Shown here: positions 54,515 through 64,000 of the stretch, piece after piece | How the letters are laid out: each line of letters opens with the position of its first letter | How positions within the stretch are numbered: the first letter of the stretch is position 1 | DNA from: Darksidea phi | Lineage: Eukaryota > Ascomycota > Dothideomycetes > Pleosporales > Lentitheciaceae | Direction of reading: 5' to 3' | Assembly: GCA_030770425.1 (NCBI GenBank) | Contig: JASJFT010000216.1 | Location: 1 to 64,000 of the forward strand | Length of the DNA: 64,000 bases | The notes under the pieces: generated by a model | What the model was told of the DNA's origin: nothing | Database searches by the model: none | The model's input: only the letters and a program-made list of their open reading frames with translations | Position numbers and translations under genes: made by a program

Positions 54515-55307
54515 GCCGGGCACGCGGGGTGCAAAAAAAGTGGCACACCAAAACCTTCCAAAATGCCCCCCTTATACAATTTCTCACCAAAATCGCATCG
54601 CAGAGGGGCAAGGACAGCGCGAAATCATAGAGATAGCTTTTAAAGCTTTTATATTAGGTATAGGAAGTATAGTATCAACGGGTTAGCAGGCTAGATTTAG
54701 ATATTAATAAAGCTACGTTATATAATAAAACTCTACGAAAATACGAACTTTTTTAGTATAGTAAATTAGATATAACTATCTAAATACACATACTATCTAT
54801 TAAACATTATTCTATATAAAAATATAGTATAGTTGTTGAGATCTGAATTTTTGATGATTTTAGGTGGCATTTTGGTGTGCCACTTTTTTGGCACCCCGCC
54901 ACGCGGTTAGAAGAAAAACGCCCACTCAATAGATTCTGCCCCACCCAAAATAATGCCACCAACTTTTCAACTCAACACAACTCCACAACAGTACTGATAT
55001 ATATATATATTTGATTGCGCAAATCTTCTTCTATGTCTAAGAAAGGCATACAAAATTTTAATACACCAAAAAAGGCGCGTATCAGGACTGTGTTGATATG
55101 GGGGGCGAAATGACTAGGTATTAAGCTTACAACACCAAAAATTCTCTATATACAACTATCCCTATATAAACTTAAGGCTTCAAACTATTCTGAATCAATA
55201 TTTCAGGAGAATAGGTCCAAAAACCGCGTTCCTATACGATTTTGTATGGGTGACGAGGCATTTGTGAGTGGGCGTTTTTCTTCTCACCGCGTGCCCGCGT
55301 GCCGGGA
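54515..55307. mobile_element. MITE A, interrupted by MITE B
   Basis: Terminal inverted repeats of about 36 bp: left arm from 54519 (GGCACGCGGGGTGC, then A-run, GTGGCACACCAAAA), right arm its reverse complement at 54863-54894, continued after the nested element at 55299-55303. 34 of 36 positions agree. With MITE B removed the element is about 0.4 kb and non-coding, with an AT-rich RIP-like interior. It is flanked by TA (54513-54514 and 55308-55309), as expected for a Tc1/mariner/pogo-type non-autonomous element. Confidence 0.75.
54900..55293. mobile_element. MITE B nested in the right arm of MITE A
   Basis: 394 bp with 29-bp terminal inverted repeats (CACGCGGTTAGAAGAAAAAC... left; the reverse complement of the right end differs at one base). 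A perfect 5-bp target duplication CCCGC (54895-54899 and 55294-55298) lies within the inverted repeat of MITE A. No coding capacity. An AT microsatellite lies near 54996. Confidence 0.8.
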
Positions 55308-57274
55308 TATGTTCGCATCGACTCGGTTAAGACTGGACCGTGCTTTTCGTTCTTGGCGGCGGCGGCGGATGAGCCACACTGGAACTGAGCCCCGAACGGC
55401 GGATGCAGGACGAGGGGATTAAATGAGAACTAACCATTGCCGTTATTATTGCTCGTTATTATTGCTCGTTTCGATGTACGATAAAAAGGAAGAGTTGTAT
55501 CTGCTTGCCTAATAGGCAGTGCAGCAGTGCGTTTGTTTACCCCGCCTTTGGCTCCTGGAGATAGTCGAGTTTGGACGAAGGAAACAACACGCCGCAGTAA
55601 GGCCCGGCCTGGCTCATTCTACTGCCATAGCATCCGCTGCCCGCACATTCCTCCCTCGACGTTCAATTCCGCCCTCGTCCATGAATGGCTCGCCAACCAG
55701 CCTCACCTCGTCCGTCGTGACAACGCGCCCCGGTCCATCCCCACTGGCACCACAACCTAAGCGACGTCAACCGCTCCAGTCCGCGCATACGAAGACGGAT
55801 CGTCGCTCGCCACGGCGGAATAACAGCAAGGAACAATAGGCCCCGACTAGGGAAGCTTGTTGTAGGGAGCACGACGTCTCGTCGGATGAGGGCTATATAG
55901 AGGAGAATGCTGCCTTGGAAGAAAACACCACAATACCGTAGCTGACACGGCGAGGTCGATAGTATCCGTCGACCCGGCTGCCACTGGATCTGGCAGCATT
56001 CTCCGCAATCTGCGTTCCAGACAACGTCGTCCCGTCCAGCTCGTACACCGACGCGTTCCCATCTCGTCCTCCACTCATCTTATACCTACGCAAGCACTTC
56101 CTCCGCACAATCCGGGAAGTCCGAGTCGAAGCGGGCAACGAGTATGCCAAATCCTTCTAACCACAACTACTTTCTCGCCGCCCTGTCTCAACTAAGGAAA
56201 CAACCTGTGTAAGTCCCTTAATTTTATCACGCTTTTCAAAAACAAACAAAGCATATCCCTAATATACCATATCATGCAGACCAAGTTCTCGGCCACCTGA
56301 TCGTCGAAGCAATCGAAAAACGGACTCGGTGTCCTTAGCCGCCACGTTTCCCGTTCCGCCTATAACCCGTCTACGGCGCACCACGGAGCCAGCCTGCCCA
56401 TCATACACGTCGACTACGGCAAACGATACTCGGGTGGTCGGGGAAGCAGGCTCCAACTTTCCAAAAGGAAGTTGACGCCGCGGCACCGCTCAGCAGACAT
56501 GGTCGATCGATATTAGATTGACTGTCCAATGATTGATGCGTAGGATTCTACTAGGCATGGTGTATAAGAGTTGGGTTTACCTTGCCCTTTGTTACTCAGT
56601 GATATTATGTAGCTCCTTCCAGATGGATCAACGCCCGTTCCCCGTCTGGCAGGCACAAGTTATAGGCCGCGCTATCGCCTTACATGTGAGCACGATGCAG
56701 TCAGGGTCAGACGATTTCTGCCTGGGCGCACTATTTGCTACTCATCTCCTGGCATATGATCCGCGGTCGGGCGCAACCGCTTCAGCTCCCTGTGCTATCC
56801 CTCAAGTAATGGTTCCGCCTGCTACAGCACTGGTGTTGGTCATTGTGTCGGTCACTTGGCGTGGGAACCAGGCTTTCGGTCGAGAAGGAATTGTCACCGG
56901 TACCTAGAGAAACTTCGTTATAGCATAAATCGACTTTATTGCATACCTGCTGTCCCGAAACGTAAGCTACACCTACTCAGTGGACTTTGAAACAGATTTC
57001 GCTGTCAGATGCCTTCCAACCTCGTCTAGGAGAACTAGGTCAGAACAACTCGACACCAACAGTCTGGGAGTAATCTCAAGTTCGGGACTTACAATGTCCT
57101 TTCTGGGCCTCAGATTCGCCAAGAACGGTGAAGGTATTACCTCTTTGAAGCACTCGCTGTTCGAGTTAAAGACCAGGTAGGACAGCATGACCGATTCTTA
57201 TAGACTATGGGATAAGAGAATGCGGCTATAGAAAACCCATTTATTTCAAGTCCGCCACTAGCCTATATGGAATC
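55308..57274. other. Intergenic with degenerate frames
   Basis: No convincing gene. A plus-strand frame at about 55663-55839 (SLTSSVVTTRPGPSPLAPQP) is Pro/Ser-rich, and 56536-56907 (plus) encodes 123 residues starting with a hydrophobic segment (WVYLALCYSVILCSSF); neither has a known motif. Both could be remnants of small genes. Confidence 0.35.
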
Positions 57275-58756
57275 TCACGCCGCTTTTAGCTCTTGCTCCA
57301 TGATCGATATCGCCTCATCACGATGTTTCTCCATATCAATATCCAAGATGAAATCCCATCTGCTCAACAGCTTACCTGGTGTATCCACGTACTGTCTCGT
57401 CTCTTCGCTAGTGCCGGTCAAGATACTGCCAGTGATTCGGCTTGATTCAACAATCCGCTGTGTACGTGGACGGCGAACTTGGTCGTAAGCCTTGAGAGCC
57501 GCCAAAGCATCACCAGGCGTGGTCGACCTCCCGAGAAGAGTGGAAAGGATAAGGCTGTCCTCTATAGACATGCCACCACCGGATCCTTGCCAAGGCGTTG
57601 TAGCGTGCGCGGCGTCGCCCATGACACAGAGAGGTCCAGATACATAAGTCGGAGCCGGCGGGTGTTCCCAGAGATACATAGCGCGATGCTCGGGCTCTTT
57701 ACAAAGTAACTGCACGACTGTTAGAGATGCCCTCCTTGCGGAAGTAGAAGTTGAAAAGCGTTCATACCTCATTCACAGCTTTGCTCAGATGTTGCGGCCA
57801 GTCTTGGTAAAGCGATTTGATCTCGCTACTGCTAACCGTCCGATGCCACTGGTCTGGCTCACCTTCCTTATCCTTGGAAGCAATGACGAATTGCACGAGT
57901 TTTCCATCGCTTAGAAGATTGTGTAATATGTACGTGCCTTGTCCGATCCAGGAATACTCGCGTGCTTGCTCAAAATCAATCGTTCCTTCACCAATGCTAG
58001 CTTGAGCTTCCGCGTACGGTTGAAGGGTCATGATCAACCAGATGCCAGTGCTCCTAGGCGTAGCCGCAGGGTTTCCGTCCAGTACGACCTTCCGAACGGT
58101 ACTGTGTATGCCGTCAGCTCCAATCAGGATGTCGCATTCATGGCTCGTTCCATCTGTGAAGTGGAGTGTAAGAGACTTGTCAGCCCTTCGATCCACTCCT
58201 TCAAGCTTTTTGGAAGCGTGTAGACGCTCCTGCGGAGCATCCGCGAGCAATTCTTGTAGAAGAGCAGCGCGATGGACAATACTGGTCAGGCGTTTTCCTG
58301 CCGTCTTCTCGTCGACTTCGCCGATAACTTTGCCTTGCCCTTCGCCCTGGGCTAAAATGAAACGGACTCCTCGCACTGGCGTTCGTGAGTTAGCATAAAC
58401 CTCTATCGATCCATTTGCATGCGACGAGGCCTTTATATGAATCTAACTTATGGGGCGCATAGTTGGGAAGAAAGAGCTTGTTTCAGTTCAGGTTTATGTG
58501 AACTGCAAGGCTAGTCGGAATAGTACTCACTAGGAACAGCTCCGGCACGCTCGAGGGCTTGAACGGCCGTAGGGCCCATAAGCTCCAGAGCTGTTTGCGC
58601 ATTCCGGGTCACCCCAATAGCCATACCAGCCTCCTTGAAGGCGGAGGCAGACTCAAAGATATGGACATCTAGATGAGGAAAACGGTGCAAGACATGGAAC
58701 AAGGTTGCACCAGCAAGTCCGCCGCCAGATATGGCGATCCGAATGGAAGGAGACAT
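57275..58756 (-). CDS. FAD-dependent aromatic-ring monooxygenase (salicylate hydroxylase-like), three exons
   Basis: Exons 58756-58531, 58375-57768 and 57709-57275, introns of 155 bp (GTGAGT, CTAAC branch, GCCAG) and 58 bp (GTATGA, CTAAC, GCAG); the joined protein is 422 aa with all phases consistent. It belongs to the class A flavoprotein monooxygenases, which use NAD(P)H and O2 to hydroxylate phenolic substrates. Features: Rossmann GxGxxG as ISGGGLAGATLF (residues 9-20), FAD-ribose acidic end HIFES, the Arg region VTRNAQTALELMG, the DG motif IGADGIHSTVRK, and the GD motif VMGDAAHATTPWQGSGGGMS (D310). The length is typical of salicylate 1-monooxygenase-like enzymes. The substrate is not determinable from sequence. 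A second flavin monooxygenase lies 1 kb upstream on the same strand. Confidence 0.88.
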
Positions 58757-59810
58757 AATGTCGAGCTGAGTTCTGGTTCTCTAGTGAACTGGAGGGGCTG
58801 AGTGTTTGCGAGCATCCTTTAAACAAAGTCTTTCTATACTGCGTGCTACGCCCCTACTAAATTGAGTGATAGTCCGGGTCACGGTTATTAAAACGCGGAA
58901 CTCAACGTGGCGTCAGCTCAGCCGACCACGCTAAAACCTCGCTTAGCGTTTCAAAGCTCAGCCTACCAGACGTAACCTTAAACCACTGGTAGATTGATAA
59001 TAACTATAACTAAGGCCTGAGAGAATTGAGACTGGATCTCTTGCCCATATGCGCTAGTGACTGAAACCATCTAGAAGTAGGTCAGAACTGTCTTGGCGGA
59101 ACCTCCCGTGCGACTCTCTCCCAACAACATCAGACTAGGAATCAGGGCAGCTAATGGCCAGGGGTCAAGGTGGGTAGTGCGGCCAGGCAGATAACCACTA
59201 GCTCCTCTTGCCACCTCTACCACTCTCGCCATCCTTGCACATCTTCACATGTTATGGAAAAAAAGCGGCACGGCTCCTCTCGTGCCCCACGCGACCGATC
59301 GTCTTAGTGTTGGTTCTCTCGTTTGTTAGAATATAAGTTCCCGTTGCAAACTCACATGTGGTGCAATTTTTAGTTGTTGAGATTGGCTTGGCCGGCGTTT
59401 GGCTCGTACGTTCACGCACTACGGAGCGGTAGCGTGGATCGACATTGGGGTTTTCGGGCACCAAGCCCTAGTAGGCTAAGGCAAATGACTTATTAGGTGC
59501 TACCCTGTTTCTGTTCGTGATTGTGCGACGCAGTCGATCTTCCACGTCATGGCCTAGCGTACATGCCGTTATTCTGCTGCGCCATTACTTAGCTACACTG
59601 ATAAGAATGTTCGACGTAATGAAGATTATCAAAGTTTTGCACGATGTTCAGGTATGTGTCGTCTTCTCTATCTCTGAGTATGTGTCCGGGGTGAATATTT
59701 GTGGTTATAATCTTGGGGTACCTTGAAGGCAATATGTCGAGCAATTGCAGTCGTTGCACATGCGCACTCATCAATTGAAGGCGACAGTATAGAGATACCT
59801 TATAGGAGCT
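58757..59810. other. Intergenic between the two monooxygenases
   Basis: Promoter region of the gene at 57275 and 3' flank of the one at 59811. Short frames (59252-59464 minus, 59517-59726 plus) are motif-free. Confidence 0.45.
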
Positions 59811-61134
59811 CTATGTGGCTTTCTTCATGTAAAGCGGAACATACCCTTCAGGCCACTTTCCAGTAAGCCCAAAGTGGCCCATGGCCGAACTGCGAACGGA
59901 AAATTCTTTGGCGTAATCACCCACCACTTTCTCGTATTCCTCCATGCTTTTCTCTCCTTTGAACACATCACTCAGGGTCAACGCCTGGAGAGCCGCGAGA
60001 TCACAACTCAGTCCCAAGTGAGGGCGGAACTGTGTAAATGCTTCGCCAACAAGCAAGACCTTTCCATCACACAAGGCTGTGCTGGGTCCCTCGAAGCTAG
60101 TAATAGCAGTCACAAAAGGCTCTTCGCTCTTCCGAATGACTTCGTCCCAGTCAGGCGGCAAGTTATACTCCGAGAGTTGCTTTTCCCACACTTCATCGCG
60201 AAGACGGCCCCGAGGTACTGTCTTACTATGACGATGGCCCCTGGTGTCGGTCATAATTTCCGAAAACTCGGGGGAACCTGCAACGGAAGGACAATACCAG
60301 CACCAGTCCAACAAGCGCTCCCCTTGCTTGGTACTTCCAGAAGCTCCAGGAGTCAGATACCTACACGCAAACATAAGTATCGGAGCGGACGTTGGATCAC
60401 AAAAAAGCTTACGCAATAATGTAATGACCTTGGAGCAATGTAAATATCAGTTTCCCTTCCAAGGCACCCTTCAACGTCTCCGGAATCTGTGCCTCTGGAA
60501 TGCAGCCTCGCCAAGCGACATACCCGGCATAATCGGATTTTATGTCTGGTTGAAGTTGAAGACGAATTGTAGAGCGAGCACCATCGGCTCCAATCACGAG
60601 CGGGGCTTCGATAATTCTCTCTGTCTTGTCGGTTTTGTTTATGCAAACAACTCTGACTGGTGTTTCTTGGCCATGATATTCGAATCGGTCCACTCTGACT
60701 CCGGTTTCATAAACTGAGGCCGAAGCGGATGCACTTGAACTGAGGAACCTCGCCTTGAGTCGTTCGAAGACCAGGCTCCAAGTGCAAGTAGCGATGGGGA
60801 ATGTCGACGGAATCTCGGTTACGATAGCACCGGTCGGACTGAGGATTTGCGAACCAGGATTATTGATAGCGAAAGAGTCGTCAGTCTCAAGATACTCGTT
60901 CACTAGTTTACGTGCATTAGGGCCTAGGCTCAACCCCGCCGCTTCAGCTTGAAGTTCATCTTGCTCCCGGTATTCGACAACAATAACTTTCCGTCCAAGT
61001 GATTTGAGTACTACTGCATGCATCAAGCCCGCAATTGAACCTCCCACCTACAAAAGAATTTCTGGTTATCGCAGCACTCATTTGCTCAGCTACACAACAC
61101 TTACAATTAACACGTCGAAAGCCTCCGACTCCAT
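59811..61134 (-). CDS. FAD-dependent monooxygenase (dihydroxypyridine hydroxylase-like), three exons
   Basis: Exon 1 is only 30 bp (61134-61105, MESEAFDVLI), then a 56-bp intron (GTAAGT..TGTAG), exon 2 61047-60413 beginning VGGSIAGLMHAVVLKSLGRK, a 51-bp intron (GTAAGC..GTGTAG) and exon 3 60360-59811. Total 404 aa, phases exact; the short first exon completes the first beta strand of the FAD Rossmann fold. Other motifs: VVEYREQDELQAEAAGLSLG (FAD ribose and Arg region), VIGADGARSTIRLQL (DG motif), AGYVAWRGCIPE and VLLVGEAFTQFRPHLGLS (GD motif as GE, Asp replaced by Glu). The AYVAWRG segment resembles 2,6-dihydroxypyridine 3-monooxygenase-type proteins. The GD-to-GE change is worth noting because that Asp contacts FAD ribose. 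Confidence 0.86.
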
Positions 61135-62409
61135 TTTCGATAAGGGCAACGGCTGTAAACAGAGATGTTCAGTAACCGATTCACAGTAGTTTCTGGTTGA
61201 CGGGCAGACGTTGCGTGTACCTACTCACGCATGAACGGCAGTAAACTGTGCCTCAACTGTGCCTCATCATAGCGTTCGTACCTTCCCTTTCGCCGGCTCA
61301 ATGCGTTTTGGTGGCACAGCATGCTTGCCGTAAGCGAGCTTCATGGTGCATCGAATAGGTAGCAAACCCTGCAGCTGAATGCCGAGTTGTCGGCGGCTGC
61401 CTTAATATCCCCTCCCAAAATACTAATTTCTACGTATGCATATACGAATGGTGGTCGGCGTACGTGCTGGTGAGCTCGACGATGTAGCCTCTGGATAGCT
61501 CAAGGTAGAGGGCGGGTATGACAATGGCATCTGCGACGCCTCTGCGGTCGCTGTCACGCGTGGTGAGCAATTGATGACCACTGTTTCCCGTGCAAGTCTT
61601 TGCTAATGAGGGCTAGGCGCTGCAATTCGACTCTCTCATCTTCGGTGAGGATCGAGTTGGCAGTAGAGATGGAAGTAGGAGTGGGCAATGCAGGTTGACC
61701 GAGCGCATGGTTCAAAAGAGCAAAATCAGCGTTGAAGGTGAAAGGCCTTAATCTTGAAAAGGTAGCGGCAGAGCTGGATCACTGGGTCCCTTTGGGGGGT
61801 GTGGTTTTGCGAGATAGTAGTCGCCGAGTATGGAGGTGTTGGTTCGGCCATGCTGAAGGTGGTGTGCATGTGTGGTGGTGTCGCTATGGCGAAGGAATCG
61901 GATGCCGCTCATTGATCTTTTCGGTACTGTGTGGGGCCCTGGCGCTACCATGGTTTTGGCTCTCAACACGAGCTTGTCCCGTGATTCATTATAAGGCCGG
62001 TCTCTGGTTCCTTCTTACAAAGCAGCGGTTGCACCTATTTGTTCCCATACGCAATGCATCTGCTACTGCGAATCCGTTCTTGCCTACTCCTCAGGTTGAG
62101 AAGCCGCGCCCACGCCAAAGCCGCTCAACAATTGATGAGAATGACAGCGGTGCTAGGGACGCAGCTTCCCGCCGAAACTGTAGAACAAATACCCTTTCTC
62201 TCATGCCTTTCCTTCTCTTCTTCTTCTTTTCCATTTGGCTCAACACAATCACCACTTCTTGGTACGTATACGTTTCTTCTTCACCCTATCGCATTTCTTC
62301 TTCGCCCATCGCGTTTTGAAACTTCAAATCGTGCTCACTTTCTTGCTTCCTTCAATGGTGATGGCCAACATCAACTTGTGCATGATGCTAATTCTATTGC
62401 TAGGCCAAA
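61135..62409. other. Intergenic
   Basis: Promoter of the second monooxygenase, then 1.2 kb without a recognisable gene. A plus-strand stretch at about 62035-62160 (SATANPFLPTPQVEKPRPRQ) is coding-like but isolated. Confidence 0.4.
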
Positions 62410-63236
62410 ATGGAACCACCACAGACCCAAACACCACAGACCCAAACGTGGTACGGAGCCGCTCTTGGCACTCTCCTCGCGGTTGCGCTAAATGCATGGC
62501 ATCTTCTTTTGTTTTTACTCCCTTTCGAAAAGGTTCAGAGGCCGGCGAAGGCAGGTGGAGGACTGGTTGGACGCCCACAACAAGTGGGCCAAGGAGAAGG
62601 CCGAAGAGAAGGAGACGGCCAGAGAGATGAAGATAGAGAAATTGGGGGAGATGGTGGAGAAGAGCATGGCGGCGGGTGTGAAGAAGGGGGTGGAGAAGGA
62701 GAAAAGGAGGATGCGGGAGGAGATGGACGAGGAAGCTGGCAAGCGGAGGGGGGGGCGGGGGGGTGGGTGAAGGAAAGGAAGCAGAGACAGACCGAGTGGG
62801 CCGAACGGGCCGAGCGGGTGGAGGAGAAGCTGAAGGAGAAGGGTTTGGAGGAGGGGAGGAGAGGAGAGGTATGACAGGTACAGGGAGACGCGCAGGGGAT
62901 GTGGGAGGAGAAGGAAAGGAAGCAGAGATAGACCGAGTGGGCCGAGTGAGCCGAGCGGGTGGGAGAGGAGTTGAAGGAGAAGGGTTTGGAGGAGGGGAGG
63001 AGAGGAGAGGTATGACAGATACAGGGAGACGCGCAGGGGATGGGGGAGGAGAAGGAAAGGAAGCAGAGATAGGCCGAGTGGGCCGAGTGAGCCGAGCGGG
63101 TGGGAGAGGAGTTGAAGGAGAAGAAGAGGAGGATAGAGGGGTGGATAGAGGGGTGGAGGAGGAATTGAAGGAGATGAGGGCGCAGCTGGAGCAGCGGCTA
63201 CTCTCATTCAAAACGGGGTCCAGATAGCCCTCGGCA
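62410..63236 (+). pseudogene. Degenerate coiled-coil membrane protein with expanded 141-bp repeat
   Basis: The first frame gives MEPPQTQTPQTQTWYGAALG, then TLLAVALNAWHLLLFLLPFE, a membrane-anchor-like segment. Near 62530 the coding reading moves to another frame with RRRQVEDWLDAHNKWAKEKA and MKIEKLGEMVEKSMAAGVKK, a charged coiled coil, running into a G-rich tract (62735-62765). A third frame then continues KERKQRQTEWAERAERVEEK. After that a 141-bp unit is repeated, with TAG and TGA appearing in this frame in the later copies. Frameshifts at the junction and at the G homopolymers suggest decay by slippage; alternatively an unrecognised intron could explain the first shift. Confidence 0.5.
62771..63193 (+). 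repeat. 141-bp purine-rich tandem repeat
   Basis: Copies start at 62771, 62912 and 63053 (each AGGAAAGGAAGCAGAGA), the third diverging after about 90 bp. The unit is a multiple of three and one frame remains open through all copies as Gly/Glu/Arg-rich sequence (RAGGRGVEGEGFGGGEERRG). Confidence 0.85.
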
Positions 63237-63616
63237 TCGAACTCGAGCTCCTACTTCGGGCCAAAGACAAAAGGCTAAATGACCTTAAGCGTCTTGGATA
63301 TGTAGACAAGGACAAGGAGCACAGATCCCAACTCGGCCAGGCAAAGAATCAAGAGGCAATCGCAAAGTACATCCAGCAGAACACCGCGGCCCTGCGGGTG
63401 TGCTACGAACGGGGTAAATCAACATCTCTTTGGAGCGTCGATCAGCATTGTCCTCCGGAACATTCTCGATTGCAGCTCTCCACCGCTTCGATCAGTATCA
63501 TTCCGCCGAGCATTTCCCATCAGCAGCTTTCCACCGCTTTAGTCTTGTGCATGTATTGGCACATGTGGGCTCTTCTCTCTCTCCTCCAATCATGTACCTA
63601 TGCATATAGTAATTAG
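63149..63616 (+). CDS. Possible exon: helical protein segment
   Basis: A frame open from 63149 with no ATG near its start reads GAAGAAATLIQNGVQIALGI, then LELLLRAKDKRLNDLKRLGY, EHRSQLGQAKNQEAIAKYIQ and TAALRVCYER; GGGTAAAT just after could be a donor. The amphipathic helical character is protein-like. It may be the continuation of the coiled-coil gene in yet another frame. No family recognised. Confidence 0.3.
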   Translation, partial: RGGGGIEGDEGAAGAAATLIQNGVQIALGIELELLLRAKDKRLNDLKRLGYVDKDKEHRSQLGQAKNQEAIAKYIQQNTAALRVCYERGKSTSLWSVDQHCPPEHSRLQLSTASISIIPPSISHQQLSTALVLCMYWHMWALLSLLQSCTYAYSN

Positions 63617-63626
63617 AACCCGATAG

Positions 63627-64000
63627 TTACCGTGCAATTCTGCCCCAGACCATGATCTTCCAGGTACGAAAAGGCCAGTCGGCGTGCGAAACTACGCGGA
63701 CCTGAGTTTTGACCCAACGTCATACCTTTTTACGCCGATTCCCAAAGCAGGAAAGATACAGTTTGAGGTCAAGGCAGAATGCTTTTGGTGCCACTTTAAG
63801 CGGGAGAACTACACAATTCGGCGCGCACTATCATTTTATTGCTTAGTGCGGGGAAAGAGGTGCTGTATGTTCGGAAGAGCGTTGGCTCGGTGCCGTTTGA
63901 GGTATTGCCAGATCGCGTCTGCACTATCATATGCGCATTCATACGAGGAGGGACATCCGGTCCAACAATCTGGTCCCAGTGCATCGGCGCGATGCTTTCA
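63627..64000 (+). CDS. Partial open frame running off the right edge
   Basis: Open from 63627 to the end of the window: RPVGVRNYADLSFDPTSYLF, TPIPKAGKIQFEVKAECFWC, HFKRENY and then less convincing Arg/Cys-rich sequence. CFWCHF gives a CxxCH pair. No ATG heads the frame, so an upstream exon or decay is likely. The opposite strand is also open at 63796-63984, so the strand is not certain. Confidence 0.3.

Noticed and set aside
62324..63211. Long antisense frames rich in Pro, Leu and Ser
   Set aside because: They mirror the purine-rich 141-bp repeat on the other strand; low complexity only.
1..64000. Starship-type giant transposon
   Set aside because: Cargo-like genes (NLR-like, kinases) are present, but I found no DUF3435 tyrosine-recombinase captain and no element ends.
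1..64000. tRNA and rRNA genes
   Set aside because: I looked for B-box-like GTTCRANYC with matching A boxes and acceptor stems and found no convincing candidate; a covariance-model scan would settle it.

Overview
The window looks like an accessory, repeat-rich stretch of a filamentous ascomycete genome (Pezizomycotina; a more precise placement would be a guess). Three things point there: short 47-70 bp introns with GTRNGT donors, CTAAC/CTGAC-like branch sites and YAG acceptors; gene families restricted to or expanded in filamentous fungi (FunK1 kinases, AIM9-like and other APH-fold phosphotransferases, fungal TPR/NLR-type proteins, a DUF7924-type PD-(D/E)XK protein); and large blocks carrying the mark of repeat-induced point mutation (RIP), that is CpA/TpG replaced by TpA, CAG/CAA/TGG codons turned into stops, and no long reading frames.

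Layout. 1-3790 is an AT-saturated RIP block with two ~0.8-0.9 kb direct-repeat copies. 3791-8197 holds a small hypothetical gene and a two-exon APH phosphotransferase. 8203-14176 is a complete but dead Ty1/copia retrotransposon: 161-bp LTRs, 5-bp target duplication, initiator-Met half-tRNA primer site, RIP-killed pol. 14223-18240 is a RIP-damaged gene plus RIPed DNA. 18403-25032 carries a kinase remnant, a 626-aa conserved basic protein and a RIP-broken TPR/NLR-like gene. 26135-44809 is dominated by protein-kinase/APH-fold genes and their wrecks, mixed with a Tc1/mariner scrap, an ankyrin scrap, a RIPed Myb/SANT gene, a PD-(D/E)XK gene, a broken DEDD exonuclease joined to a LINE fragment, and an intact four-exon AIM9-like gene. 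45865-49602 is a three-exon gene for a 1,203-aa protein with a C-terminal membrane anchor. 49603-55307 is repeat-rich: minisatellites, a solo copia LTR just upstream of a small gene with a damaged splice donor, and two nested MITEs. 57275-61134 has two three-exon FAD-dependent monooxygenases on the same strand. The right edge holds a degenerate coiled-coil gene with a 141-bp repeat and an open frame running off the window.

No pathway ties the whole window together. The coherent themes are: (i) nine kinase/APH-fold loci in about 38 kb, at least four of them broken and two of the intact ones lacking canonical catalytic residues; (ii) a gene graveyard whose damage can be dated by mechanism (RIP stops, frameshifts, element insertions); (iii) a possible small oxidative-metabolism pair at the right. 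Gene models were made by eye from splice signals and frame continuity; domain names come from motif recognition, not from a database search.
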